Assembly (NCBI GenBank): GCA_023228765.1
Contig: JALOAM010000037.1
Coordinates: 1 to 21,497, forward strand
Origin: Dehalococcoidia bacterium
GTDB lineage: Bacteria; Chloroflexota; Dehalococcoidia; UBA2979
Length of the DNA stretch: 21,497 nucleotides
Direction of reading: 5' to 3'
The position numbers were made by a program, and so were the translations under genes. Shown one piece after another: positions 1 through 6,619 of this stretch (position 1 is its first letter; each line of letters opens with the position of its first letter). The notes under the pieces were generated by a model. That model had not been told where the DNA came from. It made no database searches and saw only the letters and a program-made list of their open reading frames with translations.

Positions 1-337
1 TCCAGCGGCGCGCGCCGAACTCCTCGGACCCCAGCGCGAGCACCAGCACGAGCGTGGCGAGGCTGCCGGCGTAGATCAGCGGGGCGAGGCGTCGGAGGAA
101 GCTCACGTGCAACCTGGACGTCAGCAGGAGGGCGACCCCGCCGACCGACGCATACACGACGTGGCGGAGCGTCTCGCCCGACAGCTCGCCGGGGGCAGGC
201 ATCGTCGCGGCGCGGATCATCACCGTCCCCAGCCCCACGAGGCCCGCGACGGCCAGCAGGAGGAGCGGGTCCGGCACCACGCGACGCGCGACACCGACGA
301 CCCCGGCGAGGCTGGCGGTGCCGCCCATCGCGCTCAC
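1..337 (-). CDS. rodA: RodA/FtsW-family SEDS peptidoglycan glycosyltransferase, N-terminal part
   Basis: Only the first 112 codons lie in the window; the gene continues past the left edge. RodA polymerises lipid II into glycan strands in the inner membrane as the partner of the class B transpeptidase PBP2. Three hydrophobic segments are visible, roughly residues 24-43, 60-74 and 84-102. The visible part ends in GARRW, which matches the G-x-x-R-R-W signature that follows the first helices of SEDS proteins. The start is taken as GTG at 337, whose GTGA overlaps the PBP2 stop by 4 bases; an ATG nine bases downstream (328) is possible. It is the last visible gene of the mreBCD-mrdA-rodA operon, so RodA is a better call than FtsW. 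The call rests on the N-terminus and context. Confidence 0.85.
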   Translation of the reverse strand, partial: MSAMGGTASLAGVVGVARRVVPDPLLLLAVAGLVGLGTVMIRAATMPAPGELSGETLRHVVYASVGGVALLLTSRLHVSFLRRLAPLIYAGSLATLVLVLALGSEEFGARRW

Positions 338-2259
338 GGCTGGGCCTCCACGCGCTGGCCGGGATCCTTGGCCGCGAAGTACGCCTCCAGGATCTCCTTC
401 GCGACGGGGCCGGCGTGGGTCGAGCCGACGCCGTACTCCAGGTACACGACCACGGCGACCTCGGGGTCGTCGTAGGGGGCGAAGCCCATGTACCAGCCGT
501 GCGTGTCGAACTCGCCGTCCGGGTACGGCTGGCCGAACTCGGCGGTGCCGGTCTTGCCGCCCATCGTGACGCCCTGGGGCACGCCGGTGAACGCTGTCCC
601 GGCAGGGTCCGCCGCGGCGCGCATCCCCTCGCGCACCACCTCGTAGTGCGCCTCGGATGCTTCGAGGTGCCCGGTGGTCTGCACAGGGAGCGGCTTCACG
701 ATGCCGCCACTGCGGAAGCCGTGCACCACGCGCGGTGCGAGGAGGTCGCCGCCGTTGGCGATGGCGGAGGTGAGCACCGCCATCTGCAGCGGCGTGACGG
801 TGAGGTACCCCTGCCCGATGGAGTAGGGGTACGAGTCGCCGAGGAGCCACGACTCCCCGAACTCGTCCTCCTTCCACTCGGTGTCGGGGACGAGACCGGT
901 GATCTCGCCCGGCAGGTCGAGGCCCGTGGTACGGCCGAGGCCGGCGGCGCGCGCCCATTTCGCGAGGGTGTCCGGGCCCATGCCCTCGAAGTCCTGGTAC
1001 CCGCCGACGAGGTAGTAGAAGTAGACGTCCGAGGATCGCGCGAGCGCCCGCCGCATGTCCAGGTCGCCGTGCGCCATCCAGTCGCGGAAGACATATGCCA
1101 CGCCCGGGTTGTACTGGTCCGGGATCGAGATCGCACCGCTGGAGTAGATGTGCGTGTTCTCCGTCGCCGTGCCTTCCTCGAGCGCGGCGAGCGCGACGAG
1201 CGGCTTGAAGATCGAGCCGGGCGACCTCGGGGACATGTAGGTGCGGTCGATCAGCGGGTTTGCCTTGTCCGTGAACACTCGCTCGATGGCCTCGTCGTCC
1301 CCGTCGATGAACAGGTTCGTGTCGTACGAGGGCAACGAGACCGAGGCGAGCAGTTCGCCGGTGTGTACGTCCATCACGAGGGCGGCCCCTAGCTGGATGG
1401 GCGCCTCGCGTTGCTGGCCGGTGTTCGTGCGGACGACCGCCATGCCCGCGTCCATCCCCCTCGCGAGCGCGCTCGCGGTGGCGCGCTGGAGGCCGAGGTC
1501 GATCGAGAGCACCGCGTCCGCGCCGGGCCGTGCGCTGTCGCTGGCGAGCAGCTCGACTTCGCGGCCCTGCGGGTCGGAGAGCACGAGGCGGCGGCCGGGA
1601 TCGCCTCGGAGGGCGTCCTCGTAGACGGACTCCACGCCGGACAGCCCGATATGTCCGTCCAGGGGATAGCCCTGTGCCGTGAGGGCCTCGGCTTCTTCGG
1701 CGGGCAGTTTGCCGATGTAGCCGAGGATGTGCGCGAGGGTCGGCTCGTCGACATAACGGCGGGACGGGCTCGCCTCGACGGTGAGACCGGGGAGGCCCGA
1801 CAGGCGGGCGCGCACCTCGATGGCCTCGTCCGGGTCAAGGCCATCGTCCACGATGACGGGCGCGTACGGGTCGATCACGGCGAGGCCGGTCGTCGCGGCT
1901 TCCTCGAGGTCCGCGAACGAGATCCCGGAGGCGCGTTCGAGGTCGAGGAGGGCGGCCCGGCGCTCCTCGGGGTCGGTGGGCAGCTCGCCGGGGGTGAGGA
2001 GCACGCGGAACTCGGGTTCGTTCCGCGCGAGCACCTCGCCATCGCGGTCGAGGATGAGCCCGCGCGAGGGCTCTACCTGGAGCGCGCGCGGCGCGAGGCC
2101 GTCGCCGTACTCGGGCGGGATGACCGGATCGAGCCACTGCATCAGCAGGACGCGCACGGCGAGGACGATCAGCCCGAGGATCAGGACGGCCTGCAGCAGC
2201 CGGACGCGGACGACCGTACTCGCCGAGGCGCCGTCGGGCGTCCCGCGGAACGAGGTCAC
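334..2259 (-). CDS. mrdA: Penicillin-binding protein 2 (class B transpeptidase of the elongasome)
   Basis: A 641-residue cell-wall transpeptidase that crosslinks peptidoglycan during elongation together with RodA and MreBCD. One membrane anchor lies at about residues 20-40, followed by the pedestal/dimerisation domain (about 55-245) and the transpeptidase domain. The catalytic motifs are all present: S-I-F-K with nucleophile Ser349, S-S-D at 409-411 in place of the textbook S-x-N (S-x-D is usual in PBP2), and K-T-G at 569-571. The start is GTG at 2259, overlapping the mreD stop by four bases (GTGA). The open frame continues upstream to 2793, but that part lies over mreD in another frame, is rich in Arg and Gly and does not look like protein. 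The 3' end overlaps rodA by GTGA. Length and domain order are normal for PBP2. Confidence 0.95.
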   Translation of the reverse strand: MTSFRGTPDGASASTVVRVRLLQAVLILGLIVLAVRVLLMQWLDPVIPPEYGDGLAPRALQVEPSRGLILDRDGEVLARNEPEFRVLLTPGELPTDPEERRAALLDLERASGISFADLEEAATTGLAVIDPYAPVIVDDGLDPDEAIEVRARLSGLPGLTVEASPSRRYVDEPTLAHILGYIGKLPAEEAEALTAQGYPLDGHIGLSGVESVYEDALRGDPGRRLVLSDPQGREVELLASDSARPGADAVLSIDLGLQRATASALARGMDAGMAVVRTNTGQQREAPIQLGAALVMDVHTGELLASVSLPSYDTNLFIDGDDEAIERVFTDKANPLIDRTYMSPRSPGSIFKPLVALAALEEGTATENTHIYSSGAISIPDQYNPGVAYVFRDWMAHGDLDMRRALARSSDVYFYYLVGGYQDFEGMGPDTLAKWARAAGLGRTTGLDLPGEITGLVPDTEWKEDEFGESWLLGDSYPYSIGQGYLTVTPLQMAVLTSAIANGGDLLAPRVVHGFRSGGIVKPLPVQTTGHLEASEAHYEVVREGMRAAADPAGTAFTGVPQGVTMGGKTGTAEFGQPYPDGEFDTHGWYMGFAPYDDPEVAVVVYLEYGVGSTHAGPVAKEILEAYFAAKDPGQRVEAQP

Positions 2260-2756
2260 TCGAACAGCCCTCGGGAGCGGGGGCGCAGCGGCCAGCAGCA
2301 CGCGGCGACGAGCACCGCCAGCAGCCCGCTGGCGACGGAGGTCGCTAGCAGTGCCCCGGCACGTTCCGGCAGCTCCCCGCCGATGCCCCCGACCACGGCG
2401 AGCGTGGAGGCGTACAGCACCGCGGCGAGGGCGGCCGCGCCTCCGGCCGTCACCGTCCGCCGCCAGAACCCGGTCACCTTCGGCCGGAAGCGCCGGACCG
2501 CGACGGAGGCGATCAGCGGTGCCGGGAGCAGCGCGATCAGGAACCACCCCACGCGCTCCTCGGACGCCACGCCGAGGACCACGGCGGGCAGGAGGATCGC
2601 CGGCCACGTCTCCTCGGCGCGCCGTACCGCCGCCCACGCGGCAACGAGGGCGACCGGGATGACGGGCGCCGCCAGCGGATCGCGCACGAGCGCCGTGGTG
2701 ATCGCGGCCTGCAGGGGCGCGGACACCAGCGCGAGCATCACCAGGACGGCGGTCAC
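2256..2756 (-). CDS. mreD: Rod shape-determining protein MreD
   Basis: A 166-residue hydrophobic protein of the usual MreD length, predicted to span the inner membrane several times (hydrophobic stretches near residues 3-23, 28-45, 52-64, 70-87, 104-125 and 135-155). MreD belongs to the rod complex that links cytoplasmic MreB filaments to PBP2 and RodA. MreD sequences diverge quickly, so the call rests on size, hydrophobicity and its place between mreC and PBP2. The start is GTG at 2756, overlapping the mreC stop by four bases (GTGA); its own stop overlaps the GTG of PBP2 in the same way, which implies tight translational coupling. Confidence 0.85.
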   Translation of the reverse strand: MTAVLVMLALVSAPLQAAITTALVRDPLAAPVIPVALVAAWAAVRRAEETWPAILLPAVVLGVASEERVGWFLIALLPAPLIASVAVRRFRPKVTGFWRRTVTAGGAAALAAVLYASTLAVVGGIGGELPERAGALLATSVASGLLAVLVAACCWPLRPRSRGLFE

Positions 2757-3610
2757 TCGCTGCCTCCCGTGGCGCCCTCGCGCTGATCGTCACTCGCGAG
2801 GTGGGTGCCGGGGCGGAAGCCGGTCATGACGAGCACCTGCTCGATGCGGTCGAGGTCGCCGAGGGGGGCCACCTCGATGCGCTGGTGCAGCTCCTGGTCG
2901 GGAGCCTCCACCTTCGCGACGCGCCCGACGAGGAGTCCCGGCGGCAGCAGCCCTCCGAGTGCGCTCGTGAGCACGACGTCGCCCGGTGCGACGGTGGTCT
3001 TCAGGGAGACGAAGTCGAGCCAGAGCGTGTCGCCGTCCCCGACGAGCGAGCCGGCAGTGCGCGAGGACTGGAGGAGGGCGGCGACGGCGGACTCGCGGTC
3101 CGTGATCAGGCGCACGCGGGAGCGCGACTCGTTCACCTCGGTCACGATGCCGAGCAGCGTGGCGCCGCTGCCGAGGACCGGCTGGCCGACCTCGATGCCC
3201 GCGTCGCTGCCCTGGTTGAGCACGACGCTCTGCCGGCCCAGCGCGGGGTCGCGGAGGATGACCGTGGCGGTGATCGTCTTCCCGGCGTTCGCGCCGAGGC
3301 TCGCCACCAGCGCGGCGGCCTGCTCGGTGGCGATGCGCCCCTCCCGCAGCGAGGCGAGGTCCGCCTGCACCCGCGAGAGCTCCTGCCTCAGCGCGGCGTT
3401 CTCGGCCGACAGCTGGTCGATCTGCCCCGCGTGGATCGCCACGTCCGTGATCGGCTGGATCGCGCCACGCACGAGCTCCACCGCCGGCGCGACGGCCGCA
3501 CCCGCGCGTGCCTCGATGTCCCCGGCCACCGGCAGCGGCGAGAGGGCGAGCAGCATCAGCGCGCCGATGAGGATGCCGGAGAACCAGGCCGCGCTGCGCG
3601 CGCTCGTCAC
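2753..3610 (-). CDS. mreC: Rod shape-determining protein MreC
   Basis: A 285-residue bitopic membrane protein that scaffolds the rod complex and activates PBP2. A short N-terminal tail is followed by a membrane anchor (about residues 9-30), an alpha-helical coiled coil (about 62-95, with an ENAALRQEL-type heptad pattern) and the paired beta-barrel MreC domain (about 110-265). Diagnostic pieces include a QSVVLNQGSDAGI segment and a LLPPGLLVGRV segment, both typical of the family. The start is GTG at 3610 with a GGGAGGGG ribosome-binding site about seven bases upstream. It lies 113 bases after mreB, and its stop overlaps the mreD start by GTGA. An acidic, polar C-terminal tail of about 20 residues follows the domain. 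Confidence 0.95.
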   Translation of the reverse strand: MTSARSAAWFSGILIGALMLLALSPLPVAGDIEARAGAAVAPAVELVRGAIQPITDVAIHAGQIDQLSAENAALRQELSRVQADLASLREGRIATEQAAALVASLGANAGKTITATVILRDPALGRQSVVLNQGSDAGIEVGQPVLGSGATLLGIVTEVNESRSRVRLITDRESAVAALLQSSRTAGSLVGDGDTLWLDFVSLKTTVAPGDVVLTSALGGLLPPGLLVGRVAKVEAPDQELHQRIEVAPLGDLDRIEQVLVMTGFRPGTHLASDDQREGATGGSE

Positions 3611-3613
3611 GAG

Positions 3614-3640
3614 GCGCCCCTCCCGTCAGGGGAGGAGCGC
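3614..3640 (-). promoter_or_regulatory. Hairpin that could sequester the mreC ribosome-binding site
   Basis: In the mreB-mreC gap, GCGCCCCT (3614-3621) can pair with AGGGG (3628-3632) and, after a four-base bulge, with GCGC (3637-3640). On the minus-strand transcript the purine-rich Shine-Dalgarno stretch of mreC lies inside this stem. It could tune MreC output relative to MreB. No U-tract follows, so it is not a classical terminator. Seen by eye only. Confidence 0.3.
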
Positions 3641-3723
3641 ACGTAGGTACCGAGGGCGCGAGAGCTGGGGAGGAGACTCGTCGCGCCCTGTCGGAGGTGG
3701 GGGCGCGCCGTGGTCATGGCTCG

Positions 3724-4785
3724 CTACCGTGGGGGCCGGCGGGTCGCCACCGACGACTGCACGCGCTGGAGGGTGTCCGCTTCCTCGAGGGCCGCGGCGC
3801 AGCCTCGGACGACCGCGCGCAGCGGCTCGTCCGTGACGTAGACCGGGAAGCGCGTCTCCGTCGCCACCTTCCGGTCCAGGCCGCGGAGGAGGGCGCCGCC
3901 CCCGGCCATCGCGATGCCGTGCAGCATCAGGTCCGCGACCAGCTCGGGCGGTGTGGTCTCGATGGTGGCGCGTACCGTGCGGATGATCTCGTTCACGACC
4001 GGCGACAGCGCGTCGCGCACCTCGACGGTGGAGATCTCCACCGACTTCGGGAGGCCGGTCGCGAGGTCGCGCCCGCGGAGGTCGATCGTCCACTCGTCGT
4101 CGAGGGGGAAGGCGGAGCCGGCCTCGATCTTCACGTGCTCGGCCGAGCGCTCGCCGATGAGCATGTTGTGGACCTGCCGCGCGTAGTCAACGATCGCGAG
4201 ATCCATGGCGTCACCGGCCGCGCGCACCGACTGTGAGCGCACGATCCCGCCGAGGGCCAGCACGGCCACCTCGGTCGTCCCGCCGCCGATGTCGATGACC
4301 ATCGAGCCGGCCGCGTCCATCACCCGCAGTTCCGCGCCGATGGCGGCGGCCATGGGCTCCTCGATGAGGTACGCGGATCGCGCTCCGGCGGCGATCGCGG
4401 CGTCGTGGACGGCGCGCTTCTCCACCTCGGTCGCGCCGGAGGGGATGCCTACCACGACGCGCGGCTTCGGGATGCCGAGGCCGAAACGCTCGTGCACCTG
4501 GCGGATGAAGTACTGGAGCATCTTCTCGGTGACCTCGAAGTCGGAGATCACCCCGTCGCGGAGCGGGCGGACCGCGATGATCGAGGACGGCGTCCGTCCG
4601 ACCATGCGCTTCGCCTCCGCGCCGATGGCGAGCACCCGCTTCGACACCCGGTCGATCGCGACGACCGAGGGCTCATCGATGACGATGCCTCGCCCACGCA
4701 CGCTGACCAGCGTGTTGGCCGTGCCGAGGTCAATGGCGATGTCGTGGGAGAACATCCCCAGGAACGACGAAAGAGGATTGATCAA
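3724..4785 (-). CDS. mreB: Actin-like rod shape-determining protein MreB
   Basis: A 353-residue bacterial actin that forms membrane-bound filaments and steers the elongation machinery. The ATP-binding signatures are intact: phosphate-1 loop IDLGTANT (about residues 18-25), a phosphate-2 region VIDIGGGTTE near 165 and an adenosine-side AGGGALL near 295. EPSVVAID near residue 38 is also characteristic. The reading frame opens at TTG (4785); the first internal ATG is at 4755. The TTG start is preferred because it gives a short hydrophobic leader before GMFSHD, comparable to the membrane-inserting N-terminus of E. coli MreB, but neither start has a convincing Shine-Dalgarno sequence. It is first in the mreBCD-mrdA-rodA operon and has its own promoter. 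Confidence 0.97.
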   Translation of the reverse strand: MINPLSSFLGMFSHDIAIDLGTANTLVSVRGRGIVIDEPSVVAIDRVSKRVLAIGAEAKRMVGRTPSSIIAVRPLRDGVISDFEVTEKMLQYFIRQVHERFGLGIPKPRVVVGIPSGATEVEKRAVHDAAIAAGARSAYLIEEPMAAAIGAELRVMDAAGSMVIDIGGGTTEVAVLALGGIVRSQSVRAAGDAMDLAIVDYARQVHNMLIGERSAEHVKIEAGSAFPLDDEWTIDLRGRDLATGLPKSVEISTVEVRDALSPVVNEIIRTVRATIETTPPELVADLMLHGIAMAGGGALLRGLDRKVATETRFPVYVTDEPLRAVVRGCAAALEEADTLQRVQSSVATRRPPR

Positions 4786-4851
4786 GGATCAAACCGGACC
4801 TAAACGTGGGGAGAAGGCCGGATGCGCGCCGCCGGGGAGTGCGACGAGCCG

Positions 4852-4881
4852 AGTATAGGGAGGCCCTCGACGGCCCGGCAA
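4852..4881 (-). promoter_or_regulatory. Sigma-70-type promoter of the mreB operon
   Basis: On the minus strand a TTGCCG -35 box (4876-4881) and a TATACT -10 box (4852-4857) are separated by 18 bases. Transcription would begin near 4845, giving a leader of about 60 bases before the TTG start of mreB. The -10 matches consensus at 5 of 6 positions and the -35 at 4 of 6. It lies in the TVP38-mreB gap, so the elongation operon need not depend on read-through. Confidence 0.6.
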
Positions 4882-4894
4882 CCTCGGACGGCGT

Positions 4895-5635
4895 TCAGAC
4901 TGTCGCCGACCGCGCGCTCCTCCACGTCCACGCCCAGTGCGCCACGGTAGTGATGACCGTGATGACGATCCCCGCCACGAGCATCGGCAGGAGGTGCTGC
5001 TGGCCGCGCTCGCCGAGGTACACGAAGAGCAGCACCTGTGGCAGCGAACCGGCCACCGAGGCGAGCAGGAACGGCCGGAAGCGCAGCCGCGTGAGGCCCG
5101 CCGCGTACGAGACCCCGTCGAACGAGAAGCCGGGACACAGGCGCAGCAGGAACACCGCCTTCGCGCCCGACCTCGAGACCCAGTCGTCGACCGCGGAGAG
5201 GCCGAGGCGGCCAACGAGTCGCTGGAAGTGGCGCTGTCCCCAGCGTCGTGCGACCCAGAAGCAGAGGGCGGCCGCCGCGGCGTACCCGAGGAGGCTCACG
5301 ACGCTGCCCCAGAGCAGCCCGAACGCGAGCCCGTTCGCGAACACGACGATGAAGCCCGGCACGGGCGCGATCGCCGCCTGAGCCACCATCATCCCGATCG
5401 AGACCAGCGGCGCGAGCGGCCCGAAGGAGCGGAGGTAGTCGCGCAGCACCTCCGGGTTGTTCTGCCCGATGGCGTCACGCGCCCGGTCCACCTCGTGCAG
5501 GAGGAACGGCGGCACGCCCATGACGGCAACGAGGACCGCGAACCCGCTCGCGAACAGCGCGAGGGCGACGAGCGGTGCGGGCGGCACCCACCGGATTGCC
5601 CGCTCTCGCATGGTGGGGTGCGCAGCGCGCGCCAT
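4895..5635 (-). CDS. TVP38/TMEM64 (SNARE-associated/DedA-like) membrane protein
   Basis: A 246-residue polytopic membrane protein. A first membrane segment lies at about residues 20-42, then the family core: FGPLAPLVS leading into AQAAIAPVPGF (about 70-95), a GLAFGLLWG re-entrant segment, and a second arm containing RLCPGFSFDGVSYAAG (about 165-182) where the family keeps a Pro-rich turn. Further hydrophobic segments follow near 190-235. TVP38/TMEM64 proteins are distant relatives of DedA/VTT lipid scramblases or transporters; their bacterial substrate is generally not established. The start is ATG at 5635, with GAGGAGG six bases upstream, one of the best ribosome-binding sites in the window. 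It is 151 bases downstream of the VIT1 gene, with a CsoR-like palindrome between them, which suggests a metal- or persulfide-linked role. Confidence 0.85.
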   Translation of the reverse strand: MARAAHPTMRERAIRWVPPAPLVALALFASGFAVLVAVMGVPPFLLHEVDRARDAIGQNNPEVLRDYLRSFGPLAPLVSIGMMVAQAAIAPVPGFIVVFANGLAFGLLWGSVVSLLGYAAAAALCFWVARRWGQRHFQRLVGRLGLSAVDDWVSRSGAKAVFLLRLCPGFSFDGVSYAAGLTRLRFRPFLLASVAGSLPQVLLFVYLGERGQQHLLPMLVAGIVITVITTVAHWAWTWRSARSATV

Positions 5636-5732
5636 GGGTCGCCTCCTCGTGCGACCTCAGACTCCGCGACGCGGCGATCCCTCGCGCCTCCCGTAGGGGT
5701 GATTCTGGCCAGGCGAGCCTCAACGTGACGCG

Positions 5733-5748
5733 TACCCCTCAGGGGGTA
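5733..5748. promoter_or_regulatory. G/C-tract palindrome resembling a CsoR/RcnR/CstR-family operator
   Basis: TACCCC (5733-5738), four bases, then GGGGTA (5743-5748) form a perfect 6-bp inverted repeat in the VIT1-TVP38 gap, about 100 bases upstream of the TVP38 start. CsoR-family repressors (copper, nickel/cobalt, persulfide or formaldehyde sensors) typically bind TACCC-N-GGGTA palindromes of this shape. A related AGGGGT segment lies at 5695-5700. No U-tract follows, so a terminator is less likely. The sensor gene is not in the window. A plain RNA hairpin is the alternative. Confidence 0.4.
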
Positions 5749-5786
5749 GGGCCGTGATTGCGCGACATAAGTCGAGACATCCGAGG

Positions 5787-6542
5787 CTACACGCCCTCCG
5801 CGATACCTCGGAGGAGCCAGCCGACGAGGTAGGCGAGGGCGGCGGCCGCACCGCCGAGGGCGAGCGTCTCGAGCCCGTCGCGTTGCCACGGGCGCTGCAC
5901 GACGATGCCCTTCACTGCGCCGACGCCGAAGAACGTGATCGCCGTCGCGATCGCGCTCGCCGTGAACAGGCTGACCCCGATCGTGCTTCCCATCGCGTCG
6001 AGGATGAAGACGACGAGGGGGATCGCGCCGGCGACGAGGAAGGCGGCGAACGTTACGAGAGCACCCGTCCGTGCTCCCGACATCTCCAGGGGGCCGGACT
6101 GCTCCCGGATGATCGTCTCGGCCCAGGCGTGGCGGTCCTTCGTGAGCTCCTCCACGATGACCGCTGCGGCCTCCTCGCTGATGCCGCGGTCGACGTAGAC
6201 CTGGCGCAGCTCCTCGCGCTCTTCGGTGGGGTTGACGTGCACGGCTTCGAGGGCCTCCTCGCGCGCCAGCGAGCGCTGGTGGCTGTCCGCGCGCGCAGCG
6301 AGGTAGGAGCTGATGCCCATCGAGAAGCCATCCGCGAAGAGGTTCGCGAGCCCGAGGATGACGACGACGCTGCCGCCGAGGCCGGCGCCCACGGCGCCGG
6401 CGACCACCGCGAACGTGGTCACGGTGCCATCCACCGCGCCGTAGACCGCCTCGCGGAGGTAGCCCGGCGGCTCCGGGCGCGCTTCGCGTTCCTCGGTGCG
6501 GCCGATCTGCTGGAGGGCGTCGAGCATGTGGGAGGGCCTCAT
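5787..6542 (-). CDS. VIT1/CCC1-family Fe2+/Mn2+ transporter
   Basis: A 251-residue member of the vacuolar iron transporter family, which exports ferrous iron or manganese from the cytoplasm by H+ antiport. The first transmembrane arm carries AVDGTVTTFAVVAGAVGAGL (about residues 36-55, with Asp38), followed by GLANLFADGFSMG (about 64-76, with Met75). The cytosolic Glu-rich metal-binding linker (about 95-150, EEREELRQVY and EEAAAVIVEEL) is present, then three C-terminal membrane segments (about 162-182, 187-210 and 225-245). The start is set at ATG 6542; an ATG at 6527 is equally possible because neither has a strong ribosome-binding site. The frame stays open to 6635, but that stretch has no family similarity and covers the ligA-VIT1 hairpins. 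Confidence 0.88.
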   Translation of the reverse strand: MRPSHMLDALQQIGRTEEREARPEPPGYLREAVYGAVDGTVTTFAVVAGAVGAGLGGSVVVILGLANLFADGFSMGISSYLAARADSHQRSLAREEALEAVHVNPTEEREELRQVYVDRGISEEAAAVIVEELTKDRHAWAETIIREQSGPLEMSGARTGALVTFAAFLVAGAIPLVVFILDAMGSTIGVSLFTASAIATAITFFGVGAVKGIVVQRPWQRDGLETLALGGAAAALAYLVGWLLRGIAEGV

Positions 6543-6550
6543 GCGATCGA

Positions 6551-6605
6551 CGCTACCGGTTCTGGAAAAAGCGCGACTCGGCGACGCTGACGCGCCCCGG
6601 TAGCG
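6551..6605. repeat. 9-bp perfect inverted repeat enclosing the ligA-VIT1 hairpin
   Basis: CGCTACCGG (6551-6559) and CCGGTAGCG (6597-6605) are exact inverted copies 37 bases apart. In a minus-strand transcript they would form an outer stem around the terminator-like hairpin. The downstream arm falls 9-17 bases before the VIT1 ATG, exactly where a ribosome-binding site would lie. It may be a composite cis-regulatory RNA for VIT1, or an operator. Confidence 0.45.
6566..6600 (-). terminator. Probable intrinsic terminator after ligA
   Basis: Reading the minus strand, GCGCG (within 6591-6597) pairs with CGCGC (6571-6575) and is followed directly by five T residues (6566-6570). The stem is short with a long loop, extended by G-U pairs. 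It lies about 20 bases past the ligA stop and about 24 bases before the VIT1 start, so it could also act as an attenuator for VIT1. Confidence 0.45.
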
Positions 6606-6619
6606 AGGGCTACGAGGCC

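Noticed and set aside
2260..2793. Upstream extension of the PBP2 reading frame to an apparent 819-residue protein
   Set aside because: The extra part overlaps mreD in another frame, is dominated by Arg, Gly and Ala, and shows no PBP2 similarity; the GTG at 2259 coupled to the mreD stop explains the start.
1411..2829. Long plus-strand open frame (472 codons) opposite PBP2 and mreD
   Set aside because: Typical antisense shadow in GC-rich DNA: no recognisable domain, no ribosome-binding site, and fully covered by well-identified genes.
5750..5786. sigma-70 promoter directly upstream of the CsoR-like palindrome for the TVP38 gene
   Set aside because: AT-rich fragments such as TTATGT are present but no -35/-10 pair with acceptable spacing could be found by eye.
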